From Siphonodentalium dalli (taxonomy: Eukaryota > Mollusca > Scaphopoda > Gadilida > Siphonodentaliidae), in NCBI GenBank assembly GCA_032622095.1, contig CP136061.1, forward strand, positions 195,840,935-195,904,934: a stretch of 64,000 bases of DNA, in the 5' to 3' direction. Within the stretch, counting starts at the first letter, position 1, and every line of letters starts with the position of its first letter. Positions 48,507 to 60,627 of this stretch are shown piece after piece. The notes below the pieces were generated by a model. The model searched no databases and was not told the DNA's origin. It saw nothing but the letters and a program-made list of their open reading frames with translations. A program made the translations under genes and the position numbers.

Positions 48507-48745
48507 TTCAAAACATTGAGATACAGTAGTTCCGATGCACTAATTTCTGTGTTCTCATTATGAATGATGGTCGTCTTGACAGTAGGTCTGTACTCAGTGT
48601 GGACTTATAACACAGCATGACATTTTGCATCCATACTCAGTATGGACATAGCAGCCAAGAGGTTAAAGTGACTTTCATTATTGCAACCATTTCTGGGTTG
48701 TTTACTGTGTAGCCACCTGATTAATTTTCAACCAGCAGGATGGAT

Positions 48746-49230
48746 CAGTCTCTTTGAATATCCTAACGGATGAACGTCTCTAGATTTGTGATTTAAAATA
48801 AGTTTCTGTATTGATGGGATTCCCTCCAATTCATTGGAGAGTGGCGCAGAGTACGCAATATTTCATTTGTTAATGGCATAACAGTTCATTTCAGAGGTCA
48901 ATGGCATGTTGAAAATTTTCCCACCCATTGTCATACATAACTATTGTTGGAAAACTGCATACAGGCGATATATCCATAATTCATTATACTCATCACAATA
49001 TAGGAGACATCATCTTCAAGTTTTTATCAGTCAATGATAATCATGACTGATTCTTCTTTCGCATCTTGTTGTATTTATAACTATTTCTAAATACTACGAT
49101 TCTCACAAACATTTTCTATGCCAGGAATGCACTCCATATTTGGAAACGGTTTATTACATCATGTTGGGAATGCCAACTAATCTAGAGACACGCATCCATT
49201 AGGATTTTCGTCTTCTTTTCAAAGAGACTG
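48746..49230. mobile_element. 485-bp inverted-repeat element, CAGTCTCTTTGAA family
   Basis: The ends CAGTCTCTTTGAA and TTCAAAGAGACTG are perfect inverted repeats and pairing continues to tctctagatt/aatctagaga, with an extra 12 bp in the right arm. GATGGAT flanks both sides; counting the next two bases, GATGGATCA is shared. The length of 7-9 bp is compatible with Mutator-type or hAT-type elements. The hairpin at 3340-3415 is a shortened relative. Confidence 0.88.
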
Positions 49231-49237
49231 GATGGAT

Positions 49238-50504
49238 CAGTGATGGATTGTCATTGCATATATCACCATAATTATGTGTATCTATAACTCAATTTGACTT
49301 CTGTGCAAACATAATCTAGATAAATTATAAATTGATTCGGCAGTTGAAAGAGAAGTCAGGTGTTTAGTATAGAACTGTCGTCATTCCCTAAATTAGCTCA
49401 TGTTCATTATTCACTTCATCAATTTAGTCACCTTTGGAATTCTGCTGAAGGGGGGGGGGGGGGGGGGGGGGGGGGTGTTTTTTGTGGAACATTTGTTATG
49501 TGAAATTACATTCCTTTGATTAGTTCAATGAGGCATTTGAATTTCGTTAATATTATTTAAATGTTGACTGAGATAGCATTTTAAACAAGTTTTCTTATGT
49601 CTGCTAAATATCAATCTTCACTTCTGCTCAAAGTGGCCTCCTTTCCCAATGGGAAATATTCAGGTTTATTCTCAATTGCTGACATCAAAATTCCCAATTC
49701 ACAGAAAGTCTCTTTAGTTCTGAACAAAAGATGGAACTGCTTTTTCCATTTGCATAAAATGTGATTAAACAATCTTGAGAAATATGTTTAAAATTTTATT
49801 TCACGCATATGCTCTATATATTCCTAATTATAAGCCTCCATAACCCAAATTTTACCAATACAGGTAGAAAATACCTGAATTATATTAATATAAATAAGCC
49901 ATTGTCGTATATAGCAGTGCTGACAAAATTGGCTGATTCATTTATACCAGAGTATCCCACCAATGAATATCTGCTTTCAGGTTTACCAGTTCTAAAAGGC
50001 ATTAAGTCCTGATGCAATCTATTTGTTGTTGGTTATCTATACCTCTAGAGAACTTATTCAGTTCGAACATTTATTATGATAGTTGATATCCCCAGCAGAA
50101 TTCCAAATATCTCATCCCATCAGTCATCATGTACAGATGTTGTGTGATATGTGGTTAGTGTTATATAGTTGAAACATATCTTCCATACAATAAACATACA
50201 TTTTAATACCAGTGTCCATCTCACCCATGCCCAAATATTGTTAATAATATCATGGAACATTGGTAATTGTTGTTCTCTCATGGAAATGGGCTCACCTGAT
50301 ATTAAAATACGTAGAGGATATCTAGTGTTTTGAGTGGATACCGAAAATTGTCTCGTCACTGACAAAAATTGACTTGGTCACAAATGAGATAAACCAGATA
50401 ATTTTTGGTATCACTCCAATAACACTAGATATTCTTTTATTATACGCGTATCCAAAGAAATTCATTTTCAACAAAATAATTTCTCATAATTGCCTTCAAT
50501 CATT
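49238..50504. other. Intergenic with a 26-base G-run
   Basis: The G-run at 49450-49475 is the longest in the window. No exon, RNA gene or bounded element was recognised. Confidence 0.45.
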
Positions 50505-51235
50505 ATAGTCCGGGAGCTAATATGGGTACCCTTGCACCCCCCCTGGGACTTAACTTCACCCCACTAATTTTGTTCCTTATTATGTCCTTCAACTTTTAAG
50601 CAATGTTAACAAGAAAAGTGTGGCCGTGTAGACTCCAGACAAAATGGCGTCCATCATGGCCACCGTTTTTCAGCCCAGACCCTAAGTCAGTTTTATGCAA
50701 ATTATAGCGGGAAAATCTTGTGAAATATATACAAATGTATATATTTTCGTGAAGCTGAGACATGACACATTTTTGAGCCAAAATTGAAACTCACCATCCA
50801 AGATGGCCACCGGAAGTTGAAAATATAACATTTTTTCACAAATATCTTCTAGATCAATTCATGCTGTCTGGAACTGGTTGAGTAATGCAACTTTATTTTG
50901 TGTTTTGTATATCAACTGATCATTGGAGCAACGAAATATGCAATTATTGGGGTCCTAACCCCTTCCGATCCCTCAAAAATTAGATTTTACAGAATGCGGT
51001 ATAAAATTTCACAAAAAATCACAATTGGGATTCTAGTCATATTTCAACAAGAAATGAACAGAACTTTGTAATGTAAGTGAGGCATATCATTAACTATTAA
51101 TATTCCAAAATATGGAAAATGGTCAATATTACACCAAGCGTGTCCTGCAATCGCTTACAAGTTGTGGTTGATGTATAAAATTGGCTATTCTGCATTCAAT
51201 ACATTGAATACTAACATGTCTGATGCATCATGGTT

Positions 51236-52437
51236 AATTATACCCCCTTTAAAAAAAAAAAAGGGGGGGGTATACTGTTTTGCACCTGTCCGTACGTCCG
51301 TCCGATGTCTGTTCGTGTCATAACTTGAACAGTAGTGCTCGGATCTCAATGAAATTAGGTATGGATGTTCACTATTATGAGGACATAAATAGAGGGTTCC
51401 ATCGTTTTGTTTGGATTTTCCATTCTAGAGTTATTCATCTTTGTTTATCTGGAAATAGTGGCTTTTTGGTCCGTCTGGTGTCTGTTCATGTCGTAACTTC
51501 AACAGTTGTGCTGGGATCTCACCTAAATTTGGTGTGGATGTTCACAACTATGAGGACATTAAATAGAGGGTTCCATCGTTTTGTTCGGATTTTCCATTCT
51601 AGAGTTATTCATCTTTGTTTATCTTGAAATGTTGGATTTTTGGTCCATCTGGTGTCTGTTCATTTCATAACCTGAACAGTAGTGCTCGGATCTCAATGAA
51701 ATTTTGTATGGATGTTCACTACTATGAGGGCATTCAATAGAGGGTTCCATCGTTTTGTTCGGATTTTCCATTCTAGAGTTATACATCTTTGTTCATCTGG
51801 AAATGTTGGCTTTTTGGTTCGTCTGGTGTCTGTTCATATTGTAACTTCGACAGTTGTACTGGGATCTCAATGGGATTTGGTATGGATGTTCACTACTATG
51901 AGGACATTAAAAAGAGGGTTCCATCGTTTTGTTCCGCTTTTCCATTCTAGAGTTATTCATCTGGAAATGTTGGCTTTTTGGTCCATCTGGTGTCTGTTCA
52001 TGTCGTAACTTCAATAGTTGTGCTGGGATCTCAATGGAATTTGGTATAGAATCTATAGATGTTCACTGCTATGAGGACATTAAATAGAGGGTTCCATTGT
52101 GCTGTTCTGCTTTTCCATTCTAGAGTAATTCATCTTTGTTTATCTGGAAATGTTGGCTGTTTGATCCATCCGATGTCTGTTCAGCTCATAACTTGAACAG
52201 TAATGCTCGGATCTCAATGAAATTTTTTATGGATGTTCACCACCACTATGAGGACATTTAATGGCACATTCAAATGTTTGTTTTGGTTTTTTGTTCTATA
52301 GTTATTCATCTTTGTTTATATGAAAATGCTGATTTCTGGGTCCATATGTCTGAGTATAGCCATCATAAGTTATAGATATGCCCACACTAGGCGGTATGCC
52401 ATGAGGGGGTATGCACCGGACGACAGTCCATCTCTTG
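51236..52437 (+). mobile_element. Palindrome-plus-TCCG element with six 175-bp internal repeats
   Basis: The stem ATACCCCCTTT/AAAGGGGGGGTAT opens it, followed by gtccgtacgtccgtccg. About six tandem units of 175 bp follow (cataacttgaacagtagtgc, tggatgttcactactatgag, agagggttccatcgttttgt, ttccattctagagttattca). The end carries gagggggtatgcaccggacg. The opposite arm of the palindrome, near 59815-59830, is uninterrupted, so this is an insertion. Open frames in the tandem units are by-products. Confidence 0.82.
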
Positions 52438-53009
52438 TTGTTACTATTGTCACCCCCTGACATCGTCAAAAATATTAGACATAAATATGGGCAAAAATTA
52501 ACTTTTCAGGTTTGGACCATTTTTTCAGGTAAAATATAACTCTTTGGATTGAAAGGTGTTTATTTTTTTGGTCTATTTTAAATGTATCACACTACAGTGT
52601 TTATAGACTGAATTGCTCAAGATGGCTTCCAAAATGGCAACCAAATTTGTAGAATGTTAATTTTGTTACATATATCCCGAACATTCTCTGCATTATCCGA
52701 AAAGGTAGCATATTGTAACTCGCTTGGTTATTATACATGTTATTTAATTAAATGACAACTACATGTTCTATTCTGGTTGTCTCAGTTCCTTTTGGAGCAT
52801 GACAAATTCATTTTAAAGTATGCAATTTTGCTGAGAACCTCTTTTGTAATTTTGGCCACATTTATTGAAAGGAAATGGGCAGAACTTTGATACAGAACTT
52901 AGATGGATCATAATCTTTGGCTATTCTGGTCCATTATGATAACAAAAATGTCAACATGATACAGTGTGGATGCCAAGATCATAGCCAGGGAGTTGCTCTA
53001 TGATCATAT

Positions 53010-54213
53010 GTGAGGTGAATAGGTATACAGGGAGTTATTGTATGTCATGACTGATGTGAGTAGGTATACAATGAGTGACTATATGGTTATTAGTGGGTTG
53101 TCCATGGTAAGATGCACCTAGGTATACAGGGTGAGGTCAATCGGTATGCATGGAGTGACTATGGTGTATGATTGTGTATATTCAGTACAGTGTACCTGTA
53201 TGGTCATTGGTGTGGTGTATGGATATAGCTAAATGGTCATCTATGTGTTGATTATGTATATATGGAGTGACTGTAAGGTCCTGGGAGGTATGTGTTGTCT
53301 GTATGATCATGGATGGGGTGTGTGGATAAATAGGGAGTGATTTTATGGTTACGGGTAATGTGTACAGGTATACATGGAATAACTACGGTCATGATTGAAT
53401 ATGAATACCTGGAGTAAGCTGGGTGGACATTATCGAGGGTGTGGTTATATAGGGAGTGTCCGTGTGGTAATGGTGGGATGTATATTTATATATCTCGTTG
53501 ATGTATTATCATTTGTGGGTGTATAAGGCTTAGCTGTATTGTCATGGATGGCGTGTATGATTATGCAGTGAATTGTGAGGTGTATATGCAAGTATGGAGT
53601 GTTTGAGTGGTCGTGTGTGCGTTTTTTTGTATATCTGGAAGGGCTGAATGGCCATTAGTGAGGTTTACATGTATACCTGGAGTAAATCTATAGTCTAGGG
53701 TGAGCTGCATAATAATCGAGTGGTTATATGACTATGTGTGTCAAATAGGTATACAAGTAGTGAATGTATGGTTAATAGTGAGATGAGAACATGTAGGTAT
53801 ACAAGACAGTAGTGACTGTATCGTCACACATGTAATGAACATCTATACAGGGGGGTGACTTAATGGTCAGGCGTATGAGTATACCTGGTGGCGGTATGGT
53901 CATGTGTAGGTTATACCAGTATAACACGTGTTGCTTTATTGTCATGGGCGAGGGATATGAGTATATAGCGAGTGGCTATATGGCCATGGATGAGGTGCAC
54001 ATGCATACATGGAGTGACATGGATGGGGTGTATTAGTATATCTTGAGTGGCTATTCGGCTATGGTGTGGCAGATAGGGATACACGGAGTGACATGGCCAA
54101 TGTTGAGGCGAATATGTATACAAGGATTGACCATGATCATGTATGAATGTTTTGAATAGGTACACACGGGGTGACTATATGGCCATATGTCAGATGAAGG
54201 AGTATACCAGGTG
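53010..54213 (+). repeat. Diverged minisatellite, about 40-bp units
   Basis: Units follow the pattern: agtgactatatggtcatg, ggtgaggtgta, tgagtatacagg, with substitutions and small length changes. It resumes at 57873 after the nested element and appears inverted at 58325-58725. Confidence 0.85.
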
Positions 54214-55072
54214 CACTGAAAAAAAAAACTTAGTCATAGCCTTAGTCAACCCGTAACTTAGTTATTTTTGACTAACGTAGCCAAAAGTAACTAAGTGTGA
54301 CCTTAGTCACACCTTAGTTACTAAGGTTCATATTTTCTTGATTCAGTCATGCCGTCAAAACTCAATAGCTTACTTATCGGCGACATATTATATACGGCAA
54401 TGACTCCATACAGTATGACTGAATCTTACTCTGCTGACATTTAATATGTATATAATATCGCATTCATTCTGTGTTAATCGGGTCGGTACGCCTATGGACG
54501 AGTACGTAAATTCAACGCAAATTATCGTCACGCCATTTTTTTGGCTGACCGACAATTTTAATTCGGAAAAATCACTAAAATCAGAGTGATTTAGACGTGA
54601 TATTGGCGTCGAAAGAACTAAAAGAGACGACATATTACATAAATAACAACCATGGCGTATTTGGAGAGCGGATAAAACCAGGATAAAAGAGAAGTTAGGA
54701 AAATAACCTGCGAAACCGTTCATCGTGTATTGTTGAAGTTGAACTATCTATCTATCTACTTAATACTCCATCGCCCTCAATTTGCTGAGGATTATGTGGA
54801 GGTCCAGGTGCTACCACGGCCGAGTAACTTTATAACCCTGTGGTGACTCCAGTAGCGTTCTTTAACGTGCACACACCGAGGCGTGTACACGGGTCAGCCA
54901 TTAATGTCTGCGCCCGATCGGACAGCGTACTGCACCCACGACAACATACCTGGACAAGTGTTGTAATGGGGGGAAGTCGGCATTTTTGCATTCGGATCTT
55001 TATTCAGTGATCTCGAATGAGACTTTTCAGCCTGACAAACTTGGTATCTGACCGAGTTCTTATTTTTGTCAG

Positions 55073-55149
55073 AATACCCTGACCAGGTTGCGATCCCCGG
55101 TCCGATAGCACGAGAGACCAGTACGCTACCTCTTGGCCACCGACTTCCC
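55073..55149 (-). repeat. tRNA-derived SINE-like promoter segment
   Basis: Read on the minus strand, TGGCCAAGAGG (55129-55139) fits the RNA polymerase III A box. GGATCGCAACC (55086-55096) fits the B box with two differences. The spacing suits a tRNA-like promoter. Acceptor-stem pairing is not evident, so this is a SINE head or tRNA relic and not a tRNA gene. The SINE would extend towards lower coordinates, but its end was not fixed. Confidence 0.55.
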
Positions 55150-56522
55150 TAATTTATTATTCAGCTGCTTTCAACAAGTGGACAATTTGTCAATAATAGC
55201 TTGAATCTTTATTCTACATGTGAAAGAACGGCGCCTGAAATATTTGCTGACAAAATTAGATTTGTGATGACTTTTAAGGTGGTTACATGTACCGTACACA
55301 GTACTGTACAGTACATACAGTGTGGTGAACGTTTTTCGCTGTGGCATCGTGGACGACTACCCCAAGTTGAAGTAAATTGGTGAAATATGAGTACGAACGT
55401 CAAAGTGTTCCCCTATCGTATTGCGATAATCGCCAACCGTTGAAGTTCATTCCGGCTTGGTTTGGTGATCGAGACTGTTACCTGTTCGATTGCGGATAGT
55501 TGTTAAAGACGGTCTGATTTCGGTTCTTTTGATAACCGCACAAGTTTAAATTCTGCGAGAAAAAAAGGCTTTATACAGTGTATTAATCATTGAAAATTTC
55601 CACTAAATTCATCGAGAGCAGTGATGCATGCCAATTAATCGATGAATCATGACATGATCATTCAATCGAATCAATGGTCTGACTTCATTCAGATGAACAC
55701 AAGGCTGAAGCTTCGACGTCAAGCAATAGTGACAATAATAACGACTCAACGAGCAGCTACTTTGTATTAATATTAGAATGGTGAAAATGCAGTTGACAGT
55801 ACTTGTTCAGAATCTGATTCTTTCAGAGCACATTGACATACATGTACAATTACAAGAGTTGATATGCGGTGTGCGCACCAGTGTAATTCACAGAGCTCCA
55901 ACGTCAACAAAACACCAAAAACAATGAAACTGATGCCGTGTACCTGTACCGGTATCTACAATTCCAACTTAAAATTACAATGACCCCGACCAATTCATCT
56001 GTGTTCATCATTGTTCATTGAAATGTGTGGATATGAGACATTGTCATTATTCGCCATGTTATCGTCAAGTTATCGGCATCACGACAATTTACCAGGAGTA
56101 CACTGTTATTGGATGTTCTTATCAAACTATCTTCGGCTGATTCACTGATATTTCATGGAAAATGTCCGACTACATGAGAACATTGTCGCCAAGTCATTGC
56201 GCACAGTTACATGTTTATTGGATCTGCTGTTGTCTTGAAGGGACCAATCCCAAATACCGGTAGCTGTTGATATATACAGTAGTACAGTACCAGTCAAAAG
56301 AAGTGGTATATTAAGCATGCTATTTTCGCAAGTGGAAACACTTATAAGCATGTCGTTTGTGATATTATTGCAATATTTTGCGCTTAATATGATGACCCTT
56401 TGCGCACAAAATTGCGACATTTAAATCAAATATTGCGAGGTTTGTTTCCGCAATTCACTCAAAATGTGACCGCAACAAAGCGTTCATAATTGCATGCAGT
56501 TCTGAAAACAAACATTCATTTG

Positions 56523-57010
56523 TTAAAGGTACTCAACCCGATAAAACTCCTCTCAATTACTATTTCAATGGCTTCGGGGGTCAAAAATATTTGATTCGAG
56601 TCGAGGAAGTCACCCTTCAAAGCTCAGATTTGTTAGATATCGATTTTAGAAATCTATTATTTTTCATTATCGGGAATTCTTTCTGGCCCAGAGGACAATC
56701 AAAAATTCGTTATTATTACCCACTTGATTATAGAGTTATCCATCCTTGTCTGTTTGAATAGAATTTTGGCGTGAAATCTCGAGCAGGATACCAAATTGAC
56801 GGCAGTTATCAGTACTCATCTCGAGAACATAAGAATTTTTAAAAATCAATATCTAATAACTCTGAGCTTTGTTTGATGGGTTCCTCGACTCGAATCAAAT
56901 ATTTTTTACCCCCAAAGCCAAAGAAATAGTAATATAGGACCCTCTGATCGGATTGTTGTTGTTGGAATCTGTTGAGATGGGGACCCTCTTTACGGGTTGA
57001 GTACCTTTAA
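56523..57010. mobile_element. 488-bp TTAA-flanked element, family 2 copy B
   Basis: TTAA on both sides encloses AGGTACTCAACCCG and the near complement CGGGTTGAGTACCT. Internal words match 8191-8637. The two halves of this copy are also partly complementary to each other: ggcttcgggggtcaaaaata near the left, tattttttacccccaaagcc near the right. Confidence 0.92.
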
Positions 57011-57604
57011 ATAGATGTATTCACCATTGCAAGTGCTATGCATGTATGGATATGCATGCTTGTATCAAGCCAAGGCGGTGTTCCTGAAATTATTGTGACG
57101 AGCCTGAAGGCAAGTCACGATGTGTGTCGGAAACTCCACCGTGGCTTGATACAAGCACTCAGTTCCACACATTGTGGTGAAGATATTTATCATATAATTT
57201 TTCTTCTAAAAAAAACTCTTCATTTCCTCTGATTTAATCTTCTATGTTGGTCATTCGTTATCATTTTAATGTAAGCATAACTTTTTGTTTCAATTTGAAA
57301 CAATTATCGACTGGTCAGCTATTGAATGTATATTCAATGAATACTAGTATTCTGTGATGAATAATTTTCTTTCAAGATAAAACATTGTTTATATTGTCTA
57401 ATTGTTTCAATAGTTAATAAAATTTATGTTGATACCTGTAAGTCATTATTTTCAGTTATTTTAATCTGCAGTTGCGATGTTCAGCTGAGGCTGCAGGGCT
57501 ATGATACCCCCAATAATTAGGCCCAATTAAATGTACTAATGGATACAGTGATGACTTAGTCAAGCCTTAGTTATTTCTGACTAAGGCCTTAGTCATTTCT
57601 GAAG

Positions 57605-57867
57605 AAAAAAACTTAGTCAAAAGTAACTAAGTTACCTTAGTCAGAACCCCCGTCTCAAAACTAACTAACTTAGCTTAGTCAGAAATGACTAAGGTTGCCC
57701 TTAGTCATTTCTGACTAAGGCCTTAGTCAGAAATAACTAAGGGCAAGGCCTTAGTCAGAAATAACTAAGGGCAACCTTAGTCATTTCTGACTAAGCTAAG
57801 TTAGTTAGTTTTGAGACGGGGGTTCTGACTAAGGTAACTTAGTTACTTTTGACTAAGTTTTTTTTTT
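57605..57867. repeat. Near-perfect long palindrome of CTTAGTCA words
   Basis: Arms of more than 100 bp are complementary with almost no changes: aaacttagtcaaaagtaact, agaacccccgtctcaaaact and gacta/tagtc words, mirrored. The centre near 57738 holds two copies of ccttagtcagaaataactaa. It forms the right terminus of the 54214-57872 element; the left terminus has only a shorter, diverged version. Confidence 0.9.
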
Positions 57868-57872
57868 CAGTG

Positions 57873-58725
57873 TGAGGGTATGAGTATGAAGCGAGTGGCT
57901 ATATGGCCATTGGTGAGGTGCATATGTATACCGGAATGACTTTATGGCCATTGTTGTGGTGGTGTTGATGTAGATATTGATTGTCTATTTGACCATGCGT
58001 TTGGAGAATAGGTATACATGGGGTGACCTTATGGCCAATGGTGAGATGAATGGGTATACAGGGAGTGACTATATGGTTATGGGTCATGTTTATGAGTATA
58101 CCCGGTGTGCCTGCATTGTGACGCATGGCTGTATGGTCATCCGTGGTCATGGATCAGGTGTACATGTATACAGTGGGTCACTATATTGTTATGTCTGTGG
58201 TGTTTATGTATATATGTAATGACTGTGTGCTAATGGGTGGCTATCGCTTTCCACGCTTAACACCCCCCGTTTACATAAACATCATCAAGATGGAGAACTC
58301 TCTGACATGACCTCTTTATTGATTAACATACCCTTGAGTTATTGTAGAAAGCGATAGCCACCCAAGATACAACCCACCCATTACCACCAAGATATAACCC
58401 ACCCATTACCCAAGTCACTCCATATGTACATAAACACCACACAAATGACAACATAGTAACCCACTTTATACACGTACACCTGGTCATGCAGCCATACTTG
58501 GTTATGCCCGTACATACCACAAATGACGATACAACCACGAGTCACCATGCATGAACACCAGGTATACACCTACACCCGACGCATGACAAAAAGTCACTCT
58601 ATGTATACATATTCACTACATTCACGATCATACAGTCACTCATTGTATACATATTCACCTCACGATGGACCATACAGCCGCTACATGTATACCTATTCGC
58701 CATACACATAACCATAGAGTCAATC
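57873..58725. repeat. Minisatellite continuation and its inverted copy around the palindrome turn
   Basis: From 57873 to about 58230 the units run in the same orientation as 53010-54213. From about 58325 to 58725 they run inverted (cctgtatac, accataca, gtcactc). Between them, gggtggctatcgctttc and its complement gaaagcgatagccaccc flank about 80 bp of unique DNA at the centre of the large fold-back element. Confidence 0.85.
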
Positions 58726-59067
58726 CAGGTAAACATATTAATCTCAGTTCTGTCTCAAAGTTCTGCTCATTTCCTTTCAATAATATGGCCAGAATCACAA
58801 AAGAGGTTCTCCGAAAAATTCCATACTGCAACTTTAAAATGAATTTGTCATGCCCCATACGGAACTGGAACAAATATAATAGAACGTATTTGTCAGTTAA
58901 TTAACTAATACGTAAAATAACCAAGTGAGTCACAATTTGCTATCTTTTTCGGATAACGCAAAAAATAATGTTCGGGATATGTTAACTTTTAACTTTTTAC
59001 TAATTTGGTTGCCATTTTGGAAGCCATCTTGAGCATTTCAGTCTTTAAACATCACAGTGTGACACAC

Positions 59068-59658
59068 TTAAAGGGGTATCCATATTACATTTCCGGTGAT
59101 AACAACGATCTAATATCGATAATATATAGAAACATAAATAATTTGAGTCGAAGATGTATTCTGTAAACGCTCAGGTTAATAGGCTATCTTAAAATTTAAT
59201 AATTTAAAAGTTAATAATTTGATATAAATTGAATTTATGACTGGAGCCATAAAATGGCGTCAATTAAATTACGAATTCCCGTGTACATGACGTAATCAAA
59301 TAATGTAATTGAGGGATACTGGATTTGTAAACCGATCGCACACACGATCGTTTGAACATTATGATGATACGAGGAGAAAACTCAAGCCACTCACTGACTA
59401 GTGGCGATACAATAACTTAAATGAGTATATGTGACTAGTATGCATATAATATAACTTTTATTTGATTCATTTGGTTGAAAACTGTACAAAAATTACTCGA
59501 CTACGACAATTTGTAATTTTGCATTCCGGTAAATTTGCCATCCGTAACACTACTTCGTACTCAACAGACTTTCAAATAATGGAAAAATTGTTACCTTATT
59601 TTCCGACTCGGAGACTATAGAAACCAACAACAACATCTTGGGTACAGTATCCCTTTAA
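59068..59658. mobile_element. 591-bp TTAA-flanked element, family 1 copy B
   Basis: It lies inverted relative to copy A at 7039-7633. TTAA at 59068-59071 and 59655-59658 encloses AGGGGTATCC and, at the other end, AGGGATACTGTACCCA. In the opposite arm of the palindrome the site is empty, with one TTAA at 52578-52581 between matching flanks (ggtctat before, gtatcacac after). Confidence 0.95.
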
Positions 59659-60627
59659 GATAGACCAAAACAATAAACACCTTTGATACCAAAGATAGTT
59701 GCAGTTTACTTGAACAAATGGTCGAACCCTGAAAAGTTAATTTTTGCCAATATTTTTGTCAAGTTTGTGAGAGAAAAATCCCATATTTCTGGTGATGTCA
59801 GTGGTGACAATAGTAAAAATGATCCATGGTGCATTAGACATGTTAGTATGCAATGTATAGAATACAGATTAGCCAATTGTATACATCTACCACAACTTGT
59901 AAGCGATTGCAGGACACGCTGGTGTAATATTTACCATTTTCCATATTTTGGCGGCCATATTGGCAGCCATTTTGAGCCAAAGTAAGAATTTTGGTCCCAG
60001 TGATTTGGAACATTAATAGTTAATGATATGCCTCACTTACATTACAAAGTTCTGTTCATTTCTTGTTGAAATATGACTAGAATCCCAATTGTGATTTTTT
60101 TTAATGAAATTTTATACCGCATTCTGTAAAATCGAATTTTTGAGGGATCGGAAGGGGTTAGGACCCCAATAATTGCATATTTCGTTGCTCCAATGATCAG
60201 TTAATATACAAAACACAAAATAAAGTTGCATTACTCAACCAGTTCCAAACAGCATGAATTGATCTAGAAGATATTTGTGAAAACAATTTATATTTTCAAC
60301 TTCCGGTGGCCATTTTGGCGGCCATCTTGGGTGGTGAGTTTCAATTTTGGCTCAAAAATGTGTCATTATGTCTCAGCTTCACGAAAATATATACATTTGT
60401 ATACATTTTACAAGATTTTCCCGCTATAATTTGCATAAAACTGACTTAGGGTCTGGGCTGAAAAACGGCGGCCATGATGGACGCCATCTTGTCTGGAGTC
60501 TACACGGCCACTTTTTGTTCTTGTTAACATTCCTTAAAAGTTGAAGGACATAATAAGGAACAAAATGAGTGGGGTGAAGTTAAGTCCCAGGGGGGTGCAA
60601 GGGTACCCCTATTAGCTCCCGGACTAT

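Larger units (their letters stand above)
54214..57872. mobile_element. 3.66-kb element inserted in the minisatellite, hairpin terminus
   Basis: Both ends read CACTGAAAAAAAAAACTTAG inwards, give or take one A. The minisatellite continues on both sides (agtataccaggtg before, tgagggtatgagtat after). CTTAGTCA/TGACTAAG words fill both subterminal regions. The interior contains a tRNA-like promoter pair (55086-55139), an element of the TTAA family 2 (56523-57010) and unassigned DNA. No transposase is recognised; the 111-codon minus frame near 54388 has no known domain. Confidence 0.8.
50505..60627. mobile_element. 10.1-kb palindromic (fold-back) element with nested insertions
   Basis: The outer ends ATAGTCCGGGAGCTAATA are inverted complements, and homology continues inward. 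50505-51235 matches 59815-60627 inverted; 52438-53000 matches 58730-59067 plus 59659-59815 inverted; the minisatellite 53010-54213 and 57873-58250 matches 58325-58725 inverted. The turn is near 58285, bounded by gggtggctatcgctttc and its complement. Three later insertions lie within it (51236-52437, 54214-57872, 59068-59658). No transposase, polymerase or integrase coding was found and no clear target duplication was seen, so the superfamily is open. Confidence 0.85.

Noticed and set aside
50596-50781. Frame starting MAQKCVMSQLHENIYICIYF, found again inverted at 60347-60544
   Set aside because: The similarity reflects the inverted arms of the 10.1-kb element. The frame is short, has no known domain, and its conservation is no better than the surrounding non-coding arm.
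51280-52008. Frames of 98-115 codons with repeated MFTTMR and FHRFVRIFHSRVIH blocks
   Set aside because: They are produced by the 175-bp tandem units of a non-coding repeat, are interrupted in later units, and lack a start or splice context.
53010-54213. Repeated units that could suggest a CRISPR-like array
   Set aside because: The whole unit repeats with drift, there are no distinct spacers, and the array is duplicated inverted within an animal-type fold-back element. It is a minisatellite.
55073-55149. A genuine tRNA gene on the minus strand
   Set aside because: A-box and B-box-like words are present, but no acceptor-stem pairing or complete cloverleaf could be drawn. A SINE head is more likely.
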